Source: Kiritimatiellia bacterium (GTDB lineage Bacteria > Verrucomicrobiota > Kiritimatiellia > RFP12 > UBA1067). Taken from it: a DNA stretch of 14,421 nt. A program made the position numbers and the translations under genes. Position 1 is the stretch's first letter. Each line of letters begins with the position of its first letter. Below, in pieces: positions 1 through 6,954 of the stretch. Under the pieces are notes generated by a model. That model was not told the DNA's origin. It saw nothing but the letters and a program-made list of their open reading frames with translations, and made no database searches. Where the stretch lies: the NCBI GenBank assembly GCA_016302985.1, contig JAEDMN010000060.1:1-14421 (forward strand). Reading direction: 5' to 3'.

Positions 1-1
1 G

Positions 2-1174
2 GCGGATCTCGGCCTCGGGCACCTCCATGTCCAGCGCGCCGGCCGCGAAGCGGTTGCGGCGCAGCTGCTGCGCGAGCGCGTGGATCGCGAGGATGGTCTT
101 CCGTTCCGCGGGTTTCAGCTTCGGGGCCGGGCGGCCCGTCGGGACGACGGGCCCTACCGATGCCGGGCCGCGGATGAGGTCCAGGACCTGCTCGTAGGCG
201 AAGCGGGCCTTGGAGCGGATGACGGACTTCGCGAACTTCCGCGCGATGCAGGTCCCCTTCGCGTCGAAGGTCAGGAACGCGGAGAACGCGTAGCGATCCT
301 CGCCCGGGACGAGCGAGCAGACGCCGTTCGAGAGCTGCTCGGGCAGCATGGGGACGACCTTGTCGACGAGGTAGACGCTCGTGGAGCGCCGGTAGGCCTC
401 GCGGTCGAGCTCGCCGCCGGGCTTCACGAAATGCGAGACGTCGGCGATGTGCACGCCCAGGACGCGGTTGCCGTCCTTGTCCGTCTCGAGCGAGAGCGCG
501 TCGTCGTAGTCGCGCGCGGACTCGGGGTCGCAGGTGAAGATGAACTTCTTCCGCAGGTCGAGGCGGCCCGCGGCGGACGCCTTGGCGGGAATCACGCCGA
601 CGCGCTCGGCCTCGGCGACGACCTTCGCCGGGAACTCCTCGGGCAGGTCGTACTGCTTCATCACCGAAAGGGTGTCGAGCGACGGGTCGTCCGCCGGGCC
701 GATCACGTCCGTGATCTCGGCCTCGGGGGCGAGGCGCGGGTTCTCCCAGCGCATGAAGCGCATGACGACGCGGTCGCCCACCTGCGCGCCATGCGCGTCC
801 GGCACCAGGAACTCCTGCCGGTAGGTCGGGCTGAGCGGCTGGACGCGCGTGAAGCGCCCCGTCGCGGAGACGGTGCCCACGATCGCGCGCGGCGCGCGGG
901 CGTCGATGCGGATGACGCGGCCCTCGGGGCCCGACTTCGCCGGCGGGCGGCCGCCGCGAAGGCCGTCCCGCGCGGGCCGGTTCTTCAGCTTGATCGTCAC
1001 GGTGTCGCCGACGAGCGCCGTGCCGAGGTCCTCCCGCTCGATCCAGGTCGCCTCGTTCGTCGCGGGGTCCACGAGGAAGCCCGCGCCATTGCGGGCCATG
1101 TGCAGTTCGCCGGTCATCGTGCCGACGGCGCGGGGCGGCTGCTGCGCCCGCATCTTCTCTTTACGCTTGTTCAT
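2..1174 (-). CDS. rnr: RNase R/RNase II family 3'-5' exoribonuclease, C-terminal part cut off by the window edge
   Basis: This hydrolytic 3'-5' exoribonuclease would degrade structured RNA in the cytoplasm. The visible 391 codons give an N-terminal OB/cold-shock-like domain (about residues 16-62, with GELHMARNGAGFLVD and a later VGDTV) and a second one near 97-140. The start of the RNB catalytic domain follows from about 205. The catalytic acidic cluster is present as CDPESARDYDDA: D216, D222, D224 and D225 have the same spacing as the four aspartates of E. coli RNase R. The family blocks VHIADVSHFV (241-250), VYLVDKVVPMLPEQLSNGVC and the later NRFAAGALDMEVPEAEI also fit. The start is the ATG at 1174, preceded by GAAGGA four bases upstream. 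The N-terminal winged-helix region of E. coli RNase R is absent, so the protein begins almost directly with the first OB fold. The rest of the RNB domain and the S1 domain lie beyond base 1. RNase R is more likely than RNase II, but they cannot be fully separated from this half. Confidence 0.93.
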   Translation of the reverse strand, partial: MNKRKEKMRAQQPPRAVGTMTGELHMARNGAGFLVDPATNEATWIEREDLGTALVGDTVTIKLKNRPARDGLRGGRPPAKSGPEGRVIRIDARAPRAIVGTVSATGRFTRVQPLSPTYRQEFLVPDAHGAQVGDRVVMRFMRWENPRLAPEAEITDVIGPADDPSLDTLSVMKQYDLPEEFPAKVVAEAERVGVIPAKASAAGRLDLRKKFIFTCDPESARDYDDALSLETDKDGNRVLGVHIADVSHFVKPGGELDREAYRRSTSVYLVDKVVPMLPEQLSNGVCSLVPGEDRYAFSAFLTFDAKGTCIARKFAKSVIRSKARFAYEQVLDLIRGPASVGPVVPTGRPAPKLKPAERKTILAIHALAQQLRRNRFAAGALDMEVPEAEIR

Positions 1175-1191
1175 ATGTTCCTTCGTTCCGT

Positions 1192-1224
1192 ATTTTTAAT
1201 TTCGAATCAACCTTCAACGTTCAA
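1192..1224 (-). promoter_or_regulatory. Weak candidate promoter for the RNase R gene
   Basis: The gap before the RNase R gene is the AT-rich part of this region. Reading the minus strand, an AAATTAAAAAT run (1202-1192) could hold a -10 element. A TTGAAC belonging to the heptad array (1224-1219) lies 16-17 bases upstream of the AAATTA/AATTAA hexamers and resembles a -35 box. No hexamer matches the consensus well, so this is only a guess based on base composition and spacing. Read-through from the epimerase operon is equally possible. Confidence 0.25.
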
Positions 1225-1232
1225 TCTTCAAC
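1205..1232 (-). repeat. Four-unit degenerate heptad tandem repeat (GTTGAAG type) after the epimerase stop codon
   Basis: On the plus strand the units are AATCAAC, CTTCAAC, GTTCAAT and CTTCAAC, in exact 7-bp phase. On the coding (minus) strand this reads as GTTGAAG-type heptads beginning two bases after the epimerase TGA (1236-1234). The same heptad family recurs at 12037-12085, again at a gene 3' end. It shows no strong dyad symmetry and no T-tract, so it does not look like an intrinsic terminator. Confidence 0.7.
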
Positions 1233-1233
1233 C

Positions 1234-2280
1234 TCAGAAGAACCACTTCGCGCAGGCGAGGAGGCCCTGCTTCCAGGGCACGCGGTGGGAGACGCCCGTC
1301 TTGCCCTTGAAGGAGTCGAGGTTCGCCACGTACCAGTCGTAGTTGCGCACGAGCGCGTCCTTGTTCGAGAACTTCGGCGCGAAGCCGAGCAGCTTCTCGG
1401 CGCGCTCGATGGAGACGAAGCTGTCCGTCGACGCGGTCTCGTACACCCAGGGGTAGAGGGGCGAGAGGTGCAGCTTCTCGAGGATGCGGAGGATGAAGAT
1501 CAGCGGGGCGACGGGCATGCCGCGGATCTTCTTCCCGTGGCCGGCGCGGTCGAGGACGGCCTGGTAGTCCTCCTTCATCGTCGTGAACGCCTTCGCGCCG
1601 ATGTTGAACTCGGTGTTGACCTTCTCCGGCTCAAGCGTCATCGCGCTCCAGATCGCGCCGCAGAGGTCCTCGACGTCCATCAGCTGGTAGCGGTTGTTCC
1701 CGCTGCCGATCATCGGAAAGCCGTGCCCCGTGTAGGCCCAGTCGTAGAAGAGCGCGAAGACGCCGAGGCGCTCGGGGCCGATGAAGCTCTTCGGGCGGAT
1801 CACGGGGACGCAGAGCCCCTGCTTCCGCGCGTCGCGGCAGATCTGCTCGGCCTCGATCTTCGCGTGGCCGTAGGGACCCACGCCGATCAGCTCGTCGTCC
1901 TCGTGGATCGGATGCTTCTTCGGCACGCCGTAGACGGCCGTGGAGGAGATCTGCACCATGCGCCCGACGCCGTGCGCGCGGCAGGCCGCGAGCACGTTGC
2001 GCACGCCGTCGACCTCCGTCGTGCGGATGTCCTCCGGGGAGTACAGCGGCAGCGCGGCGGCGGTGTTCACCACCGCGTCGCAGCCGGCGACGCACCGATC
2101 GACCGCCGCGGGGTCGCGCACGTCGCCCTTCGTGAATTCGAGCCAGGGTTCGGACTTCTCCGGATAGTCGAAGTCCGCGATGTCGAGCACGCGGATGCGC
2201 GCCACCCCGCGCGAACGCAGGTGGCGGATGAGATTGATGCCGAGGAAGCCGCTGCCTCCGGTGACGAGGACTGTCTGCAT
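1234..2280 (-). CDS. NAD(P)-dependent epimerase/dehydratase, extended short-chain dehydrogenase family
   Basis: This 348-residue Rossmann-fold enzyme is of the nucleotide-sugar epimerase/dehydratase or 3-beta-hydroxysteroid-dehydrogenase-like type. Its substrate cannot be told from the sequence. The cofactor motif is VTGGSGFLG (G8, G11, G14). D33 in VLDIADFD is placed to bind the adenine ribose, which favours NAD over NADP. GDVRD (52-56) is the family's adenine-binding segment. The catalytic residues are visible: ISSTAVYG supplies the serine (112/113) and YGHAK gives Y137 and K141. IRPKSFIGPER and QLMDVEDLCGAI are family blocks. The C-terminus (about 328-348, GVSHRVPWKQG then hydrophobic) is basic and then hydrophobic and might touch the membrane. 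The ATG lies four bases after the stop of the DUF4340 gene, and its GGAG ribosome-binding site overlaps that stop codon, so it is the last gene of the ABC operon. Why an epimerase travels with a GldFG-type transporter is unknown. Confidence 0.9.
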   Translation of the reverse strand: MQTVLVTGGSGFLGINLIRHLRSRGVARIRVLDIADFDYPEKSEPWLEFTKGDVRDPAAVDRCVAGCDAVVNTAAALPLYSPEDIRTTEVDGVRNVLAACRAHGVGRMVQISSTAVYGVPKKHPIHEDDELIGVGPYGHAKIEAEQICRDARKQGLCVPVIRPKSFIGPERLGVFALFYDWAYTGHGFPMIGSGNNRYQLMDVEDLCGAIWSAMTLEPEKVNTEFNIGAKAFTTMKEDYQAVLDRAGHGKKIRGMPVAPLIFILRILEKLHLSPLYPWVYETASTDSFVSIERAEKLLGFAPKFSNKDALVRNYDWYVANLDSFKGKTGVSHRVPWKQGLLACAKWFF

Positions 2281-2284
2281 GTTG

Positions 2285-4024
2285 CTACTCCGTAATCTGG
2301 ACTGTCAGGTCCGCGACGGTGGCGCGGGACAGGATGAAGACCGCGTCGGCCCCGCCGACGGACGCGTAGCGCCCGCCGCCCGCCGCCGGGCCGCCCAGCA
2401 GGAGGTTCCGCCGGGGAGCGCCGCCGTCGAAGTCGACCGCGATCGTGCAGGAAGGTTCCGCGAGACCGCACCGGCGGTAGTCGCCCGGCGTCGCGGCCAC
2501 GGTCTCGACGCCCACGGCCTCCGTGCGCGTGAGCGCCGCGAGCAGTTTCTTCACGCCCTCGACCGACACGCGCGCCGGGGCCGCCCCGGCGGCCGCGTCC
2601 AGCACCCAGGCCTCGCGCCGGGCATCGCGGGCGACGGCCACCACCGCGCCCCCGCCGGGGCGCACGGTGATGCGGCGAACGGCGGCCGGGTCGAGCTCCT
2701 GCAGCACCTTCGAACGGAGGTCGGCGAAGGCGCCGCAGGCCGCGAACACGCTCTTCGGCACGGTCACGCCCGGCCGCGCGCCCGCCGACGTCGTCACGGA
2801 GACGTGCACCGCGCCCTCGGCGGGCGGCACGTCGGGCACGTCGCTCCGGCGCAGGCGCAGCACGTGCTGCGCCATCGCGGCCGCCGCCGCGGCGTCCGCC
2901 GGCGCGGCGACGGGAGCCTCGAGCCGCCAGGCGCCGTTCGTGCCCTGGGCCAGCACGTAGACAAGGGAGTCCGTGCGGAGTGAGAGCGCCTTGAGCCGCT
3001 CGCCCTCGGCGAGGGGGAAGACGCGCGTGTCGAGGTAGGGCGCGCCGCCCGCGCGGCAGAGTTCGGCCAGCGCGGCGTCGACCGTCACCACGGCGCGGCC
3101 GTTCTGCACCAGCGCGTAGACGAGGTTGGTGTCCGCGCGCGAGCCGAAGACGACCTGCTCGACGGCGCCGGACTGCGTGCGCACCGTGACGGCGTGCCCG
3201 ACGTCCGCGGCCAGGCCGTAGGGCTCGAGGGCGGAGGCCTTGACGGCGGCGTCCTCGGAACCGGACCCCGGCTGCAGGGCGGAGGGAAGGATGAAGCCCG
3301 CGACGCGCGCGCCGACGAGACCGTCGGCCAGCGTCGCCACGGCGTCCATCTCGGCGGGCCCCTCCACGGGCGCGGAGACGGTCCAACCGCCCTTCCCGCG
3401 CACGAGCTTGACGAACGGGGACCCCGGCACGCGCAGGTCGATGCCCGCGATCTCGTCGCGGGAGCAGCTGACGAGCGTGCGGCGGCGGAAGCCGTCCGCG
3501 TCCACCGGCACCGCGTCGAGCGCCTCGACGGGCAGCGTGAAGACGTTGCGCAGGCCCACCGCGCGCGCGTAGACCTCCTTGCCGGACGCGGTCGTCGCGC
3601 CGAAGAGGACCTCCGCCTCGCGCGTCCCCGCACGCAGCACCAGTTTCAGCCGTCCGCCGCCGGCAAGGCCGAAGTCGGAGAAGTCCTCGTGCAGCTCCGC
3701 AAGCTCGGCGTCCGTGCGCATGTCGCCGAGCGGCATGAGGGTCGCCATGTCGACGAGGCGGCTCACGGCCGCCGCGTCGGCCGGGGCCGAATAGGGGGAC
3801 GAGAGATGCCACGCGCCCCGGTCGTCCCGCAACAGGCCGACGACGTTCGTCCCGCCCGGCCGCCGCACCTCGAGGGCGTCCACCTGCTCGGGCGCGAAGG
3901 TGCAGAGCGTGTTGCGCGTCGCCTCGGTCGCCACGCGGCGGGCGTGGTCGGAGAGGAAGACCAGCGCGCCGGACAGCACGGCGATGCCGAAGAGGAAGAA
4001 AACCGTGAAACGGAAGTTGCTCAC
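2285..4024 (-). CDS. DUF4340 domain protein of the GldFG-type ABC operon, with internal repeats
   Basis: This 579-residue membrane-anchored protein is of the DUF4340 type, commonly encoded just downstream of GldF/GldG-like ABC genes; its molecular role is not established. One N-terminal membrane segment is visible (about residues 8-24, VFFLFGIAVLSGALVFL), so the bulk should face the periplasm. The body is made of related units. Each has a tryptophan strand (AWHLSSP at 71, GWTVSAP at 213, AWRLEAP at 365, AWVLDAA at 472) followed by an Asp/Glu/Ala-rich helix. In three of the units this is followed by a G-rich strand and a YA/YV...VF(T/I)L-type strand (near 141-165, 293-316 and 543-566). The start is GTG at 4024, not the much longer open frame that continues upstream. 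It has GGAGG five bases upstream and overlaps the preceding stop as GTGA. A substrate-handling or scaffold role beside the transporter is inferred from context only. Confidence 0.85.
   Translation of the reverse strand: MSNFRFTVFFLFGIAVLSGALVFLSDHARRVATEATRNTLCTFAPEQVDALEVRRPGGTNVVGLLRDDRGAWHLSSPYSAPADAAAVSRLVDMATLMPLGDMRTDAELAELHEDFSDFGLAGGGRLKLVLRAGTREAEVLFGATTASGKEVYARAVGLRNVFTLPVEALDAVPVDADGFRRRTLVSCSRDEIAGIDLRVPGSPFVKLVRGKGGWTVSAPVEGPAEMDAVATLADGLVGARVAGFILPSALQPGSGSEDAAVKASALEPYGLAADVGHAVTVRTQSGAVEQVVFGSRADTNLVYALVQNGRAVVTVDAALAELCRAGGAPYLDTRVFPLAEGERLKALSLRTDSLVYVLAQGTNGAWRLEAPVAAPADAAAAAAMAQHVLRLRRSDVPDVPPAEGAVHVSVTTSAGARPGVTVPKSVFAACGAFADLRSKVLQELDPAAVRRITVRPGGGAVVAVARDARREAWVLDAAAGAAPARVSVEGVKKLLAALTRTEAVGVETVAATPGDYRRCGLAEPSCTIAVDFDGGAPRRNLLLGGPAAGGGRYASVGGADAVFILSRATVADLTVQITE
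2288..2291 (-). promoter_or_regulatory. Epimerase ribosome-binding site overlapping the upstream stop codon
   Basis: GGAG at 2291-2288 lies seven bases before the epimerase ATG and is inside the final GAG codon next to the TAG stop of the DUF4340 gene. This layout suggests translational coupling of the last two operon genes. Confidence 0.7.
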
Positions 4025-6201
4025 GCGTCCCTCCTCCGCCGCAGGAAGACAAACGAACCGAGCAGCAGCACGCAGCCGGGAAGCCCGACGGCGGCGAACA
4101 GCCCGAAGCGCATCCAGCCGCCGCGGTCCATGCCGGTCTCGACCGCGTTGCCCGGCGCCCGCGGGGCCGTCAGCGCGTCCAGGCCCGCCAACCAGGCGAG
4201 CGCGTTGAGGAAGATGTCGCCGTTCGCGTTCGCGCGGAGCGTCCGCGCGCCGTTCGAGACGAACGCGGCGTCGCCCAGCACCACGAGGCGCGACGGACGC
4301 AGGGCGACCTCCTTCGCCACGCCGCCGCCGCGCTCGAGCGCCACGGCGAGCGCGAGGGGGCCGGCGGGTTCGCTGGTCGCGTCGCGCAGCCACGGCCGCA
4401 CGTCGGGCTCGCTCTCGCCCCAGGACGACGCGTCGGACCGGACGAGCTCGGTGAAGGACGTTCCCTCCGTCTGCGCGGCCGGCCCCGCGGCCAGCGGCAC
4501 GGGCGCGGAGAAGACGGCCGTACCGCCCGCGAGCGGACGCATCACGGGATGGTCGGAGAAGTCGCGCGCCACGATGTCGGAGCCCGTCTGCGTGCGCGGC
4601 GAGACCACGGTGTAGGGCAGCACCTTCACGCCCAGGTCGGCCAGCAGCGCCCCCGCGCCCGCGTTCGGGCCGGGCGTCGCCAGCACGAGCAGGCGCCCGC
4701 CTTCCCGCATCCAGCCGCCCAGGCGCGCGGACTCGATGCGGGAGAACGGCTCGCGCGCGCCGGCGACGACGACCGCCGCGCAGTCCGACGGAACCGCCGG
4801 CGACGCGGCGAGGTCGAGCTTCCGCAGCTCGTAGCCGTCGCGCATCATCTCGCGCGCGATGCCGCTCATGCCGTAGACGGGGTCGTAGGAGTCGTAGGCC
4901 GTCTCGCCGTGCCCGACCGTCCAGTACACGACGCCGCGCTGCGCCGGCAGCGTGAGCTGCAGGAGGGCGGACGCGCAGGCGGACTCCCCGGAGAAGACGC
5001 CCTGCACGCCGACCGAGACGACGCCGTTGGTCGCGCCGGAGAACAGCTCGCGCACCGGGACGGAGACCTTGCGTCCGCCGCGGCGGAACACCAGCGTGCC
5101 CTCCTCCGCGCCATGCCGCACGAGCGCGACCGAACGGCCGAGCTCCCAGCGCGGATCGACGTAGTCGACCGACAGCCGCGTGCCCGCGACCGACCGCGCC
5201 GTGGCCTCGAGGCCGCGCAGCAGCCGCGCCACCGCGCGGAATTCGGGCGCCTTCCGCGGCAGGAAGCAGGTGACGTGCACGTCGCCGTGCGTCTCCGCGA
5301 GGATCTGGCGCGTCCGCGCCGAAGTCTGCGCCGCGCCCGCGCCCAGCGGCAGCTCGAACGAGATCTGCAGCCGGATCGCGACCGCCACGACCAGGCAGGC
5401 GAAGACGAACGCCAGCAGCGTCACCAGCCCGGTCGACAGCCGCGGCACGCGCCCCGCGCGCCCGCGGAGGCGGACGGCCGCGACGGCCTTCGCCGCCGCG
5501 AAGAGCGCGAAGCACGTCAGCACGCCGTAGAAGGCGAGCGTCGCGAGCGGCACCAGCCCCGTGGCGAGGTCCACGATGTGCGACTCGAGGGGCATCGACG
5601 CGACGCGCGCGCGCAGGACCGGCAGCCAGGCCGTCGCCGCCCGGAACGCGGCATGCGGGAGCGCGAGCATCAGGATCAGCGACGCGAAGGCCGCCGCCGC
5701 CGCGTGGCGGTAGCACGCGCTCGCCAGCAGCCCGAGCGCGCACCAGAGCACGGACTGCAGCAGCAGCGCGAGCGTCGCGGGCAGGAAGGCCCAGAAGGAC
5801 AGCGTCGCGCGCAGGGACGGCGCGCAGAACGGCAGCACGAAGAGCGGCACGAACAGGTAGAGCGCCAGCGCGCCCCCCGTCATCGCCAGCGCGCCCAGGT
5901 ACTTGCCCAGCACCACGTCGCGCTCGAGGACCGGCGCCGTCAGCAGCAGCTCGATGCGGCCGCTCGCGCGCTCGTCCGCGAGCAGGCGCATCGTCAGCAG
6001 CGCGGCCAGCACGGGCAGGAACGGGACGGCCGAGACCGCCCAGAGCGCGGCCACCGGCGTCGTGCCCCCGTCCCCCCGCATCAGGGCCACGGTGAAGAAG
6101 CCGCCGGACAGGGCCAGGAAGCCGGCCACCGCCAGAAAGGTCGTCGGCGAGGGCCAGAGACGCCCGAAGGTGCGGGCGAACATCACGCGGATGGTGCGCA
6201 T
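4021..6201 (-). CDS. Fused ABC-2 permease and GldG-type auxiliary protein
   Basis: This 726-residue inner-membrane protein combines two parts encoded separately in gliding Bacteroidetes. Residues 1-280 form an ABC-2 type permease of the GldF kind. They hold about six or seven membrane segments (near 21-40, 52-73, 101-126, 135-163, 168-188, 215-238 and 256-278) and the conserved cytoplasmic motif ERASGRIELLLTAPVLERDV before GKYLGA. Residues about 290-690 form the extracytoplasmic GldG-like (ABC_transp_aux) region, with YWTVGHGE (427-433), AAVVVAGAREPF, GGRLLVLATPG and LVVLGDAAFVSN then FLNALAWL near the end. A last membrane segment (698-720) is followed by an RRRR tail, which should hold the C-terminus in the cytoplasm. 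The ATG at 6201 shares its A with the ATPase stop codon (TGATG) and has GGAGG ten bases upstream. The open frame continues 38 codons further up, but those residues are low-complexity shadow of the ATPase gene. The transported substrate is unknown. Confidence 0.88.
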   Translation of the reverse strand: MRTIRVMFARTFGRLWPSPTTFLAVAGFLALSGGFFTVALMRGDGGTTPVAALWAVSAVPFLPVLAALLTMRLLADERASGRIELLLTAPVLERDVVLGKYLGALAMTGGALALYLFVPLFVLPFCAPSLRATLSFWAFLPATLALLLQSVLWCALGLLASACYRHAAAAAFASLILMLALPHAAFRAATAWLPVLRARVASMPLESHIVDLATGLVPLATLAFYGVLTCFALFAAAKAVAAVRLRGRAGRVPRLSTGLVTLLAFVFACLVVAVAIRLQISFELPLGAGAAQTSARTRQILAETHGDVHVTCFLPRKAPEFRAVARLLRGLEATARSVAGTRLSVDYVDPRWELGRSVALVRHGAEEGTLVFRRGGRKVSVPVRELFSGATNGVVSVGVQGVFSGESACASALLQLTLPAQRGVVYWTVGHGETAYDSYDPVYGMSGIAREMMRDGYELRKLDLAASPAVPSDCAAVVVAGAREPFSRIESARLGGWMREGGRLLVLATPGPNAGAGALLADLGVKVLPYTVVSPRTQTGSDIVARDFSDHPVMRPLAGGTAVFSAPVPLAAGPAAQTEGTSFTELVRSDASSWGESEPDVRPWLRDATSEPAGPLALAVALERGGGVAKEVALRPSRLVVLGDAAFVSNGARTLRANANGDIFLNALAWLAGLDALTAPRAPGNAVETGMDRGGWMRFGLFAAVGLPGCVLLLGSFVFLRRRRDA
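4025..4034 (-). promoter_or_regulatory. Strong ribosome-binding site that fixes the GTG start of the DUF4340 gene
   Basis: On the minus strand GGAGGAGGGACGC immediately precedes GTG. GGAGG occupies 4034-4030 with five bases to the start codon at 4024. Together with the 4-base overlap with the upstream stop, this selects GTG over any upstream start in the same open frame. Confidence 0.75.
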
Positions 6202-6902
6202 CAGGACGCCCCCTCCCCCGCGGGCGCGGCGAGGCCGAGCACGCTGCGCACCCCCGCCGCCGTCTTCGCCCCGACCAGCTTCCCGTCGCGGAGCACGCAG
6301 AACTTCGTCGCCCACTGGGCCAGCTCGTCGAGCTCGTGCCCGCTGACGACCACGGAGGCGAAGGAGGACATCGCGGCGAGGATGCGCCCGAACGACAGGC
6401 GCGACACGGGGTCCAGCCCCGCCAGCAGGTCGTCGAGCAGCAGGAAGCGGGGGCGCAGCAGCAGCGCGTCCGCGAGCGCCACGCGCTTGCGCAGGCCGAA
6501 GGACAGGTCGCCGATGCGCACGCCGGCATGCTCCCCGAGGCCGCAGAGGTCCATCGCCTCGGCCACGCGATGGCGGATCTTCTTCGCCATCTCGCCGCGC
6601 AGGTTCGCCCGGTAGCGCAGGTAGTCGCGCACCCGCAGGTCGGGGTCCGCCGGAGCCGTCTCGGGCAGGTAGCCCATCATCCGCCGGAAGCGCAGGGGAT
6701 GCCGGAACGTGTCCACGCCATCCGCCAGGACCTGTCCCGCGGAGGGCTCGCAGAGCCCCGCGAGCACTTTCAGGAGCGTGGTCTTCCCCGCGCCGTTCTC
6801 ACCGGCCAGCACGACGGTCTCGCCCGGCGCGACGGAAAAGGACACGTCGTCCAGCAGCAGCTTGCGACCCCAGGAAAACGATATGTGTTGGACCTCTAAC
6901 AT
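6201..6902 (-). CDS. ABC transporter ATPase of the GldA type
   Basis: This 233-residue nucleotide-binding subunit powers the adjacent fused permease at the cytoplasmic face of the inner membrane. Visible motifs in order are Walker A GENGAGKTT (34-42), a GldA-like Q-loop region MMGYLPETAPADPDLRVRDY (75-94), the signature LSFGLRKR (133-140), Walker B FLLLDD (153-158), the D-loop AGLDP (161-165) and the switch histidine VVSGHE (H189). The catalytic glutamate that normally follows the Walker B aspartate is an aspartate here (D158), and the usual PT after it is LL. The short length and the GYLPE segment match GldA-like subunits rather than import ATPases. It is the first gene of the four-gene operon. 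The ATG at 6902 has no Shine-Dalgarno sequence and sits at the foot of an inverted repeat. It could also be annotated as a generic ABC-2 exporter ATPase. Confidence 0.92.
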   Translation of the reverse strand: MLEVQHISFSWGRKLLLDDVSFSVAPGETVVLAGENGAGKTTLLKVLAGLCEPSAGQVLADGVDTFRHPLRFRRMMGYLPETAPADPDLRVRDYLRYRANLRGEMAKKIRHRVAEAMDLCGLGEHAGVRIGDLSFGLRKRVALADALLLRPRFLLLDDLLAGLDPVSRLSFGRILAAMSSFASVVVSGHELDELAQWATKFCVLRDGKLVGAKTAAGVRSVLGLAAPAGEGAS

Positions 6903-6946
6903 CTAATGCGGACATTTTATCAGAAATCGGTTTTTGCCGCATTAGA
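6902..6946 (-). promoter_or_regulatory. Ten-bp inverted repeat abutting the ATPase start codon, with an extended -10-like promoter in its loop
   Basis: TCTAATGCGG (6902-6911) and CCGCATTAGA (6937-6946) are perfect inverted repeats separated by 25 bp. On the minus strand the loop carries TGATAAAAT (6922-6914), which fits an extended -10 (TGn plus TAAAAT). A transcript would begin around 6907, leaving about five bases before the ATG. No Shine-Dalgarno sequence is visible, which fits a nearly leaderless mRNA. The repeat could be an operator or an RNA hairpin blocking the start. It lacks a U-tract and so is a poor terminator for the upstream gene that ends at 6955. Confidence 0.5.
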
Positions 6947-6954
6947 AAACACCG

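Noticed and set aside
4025..6529. The possibility that the DUF4340 frame starts near 6529 and encodes a 1414-residue protein
   Set aside because: Everything upstream of the GTG at 4024 is shadow of the GldFG and ATPase genes. The GTG has a strong GGAGG and the usual stop/start overlap.
4549..6615. A 688-codon plus-strand frame opposite the GldFG and ATPase genes
   Set aside because: It is extremely Arg/Gln/Glu-rich antisense shadow without a ribosome-binding site or recognisable domains.
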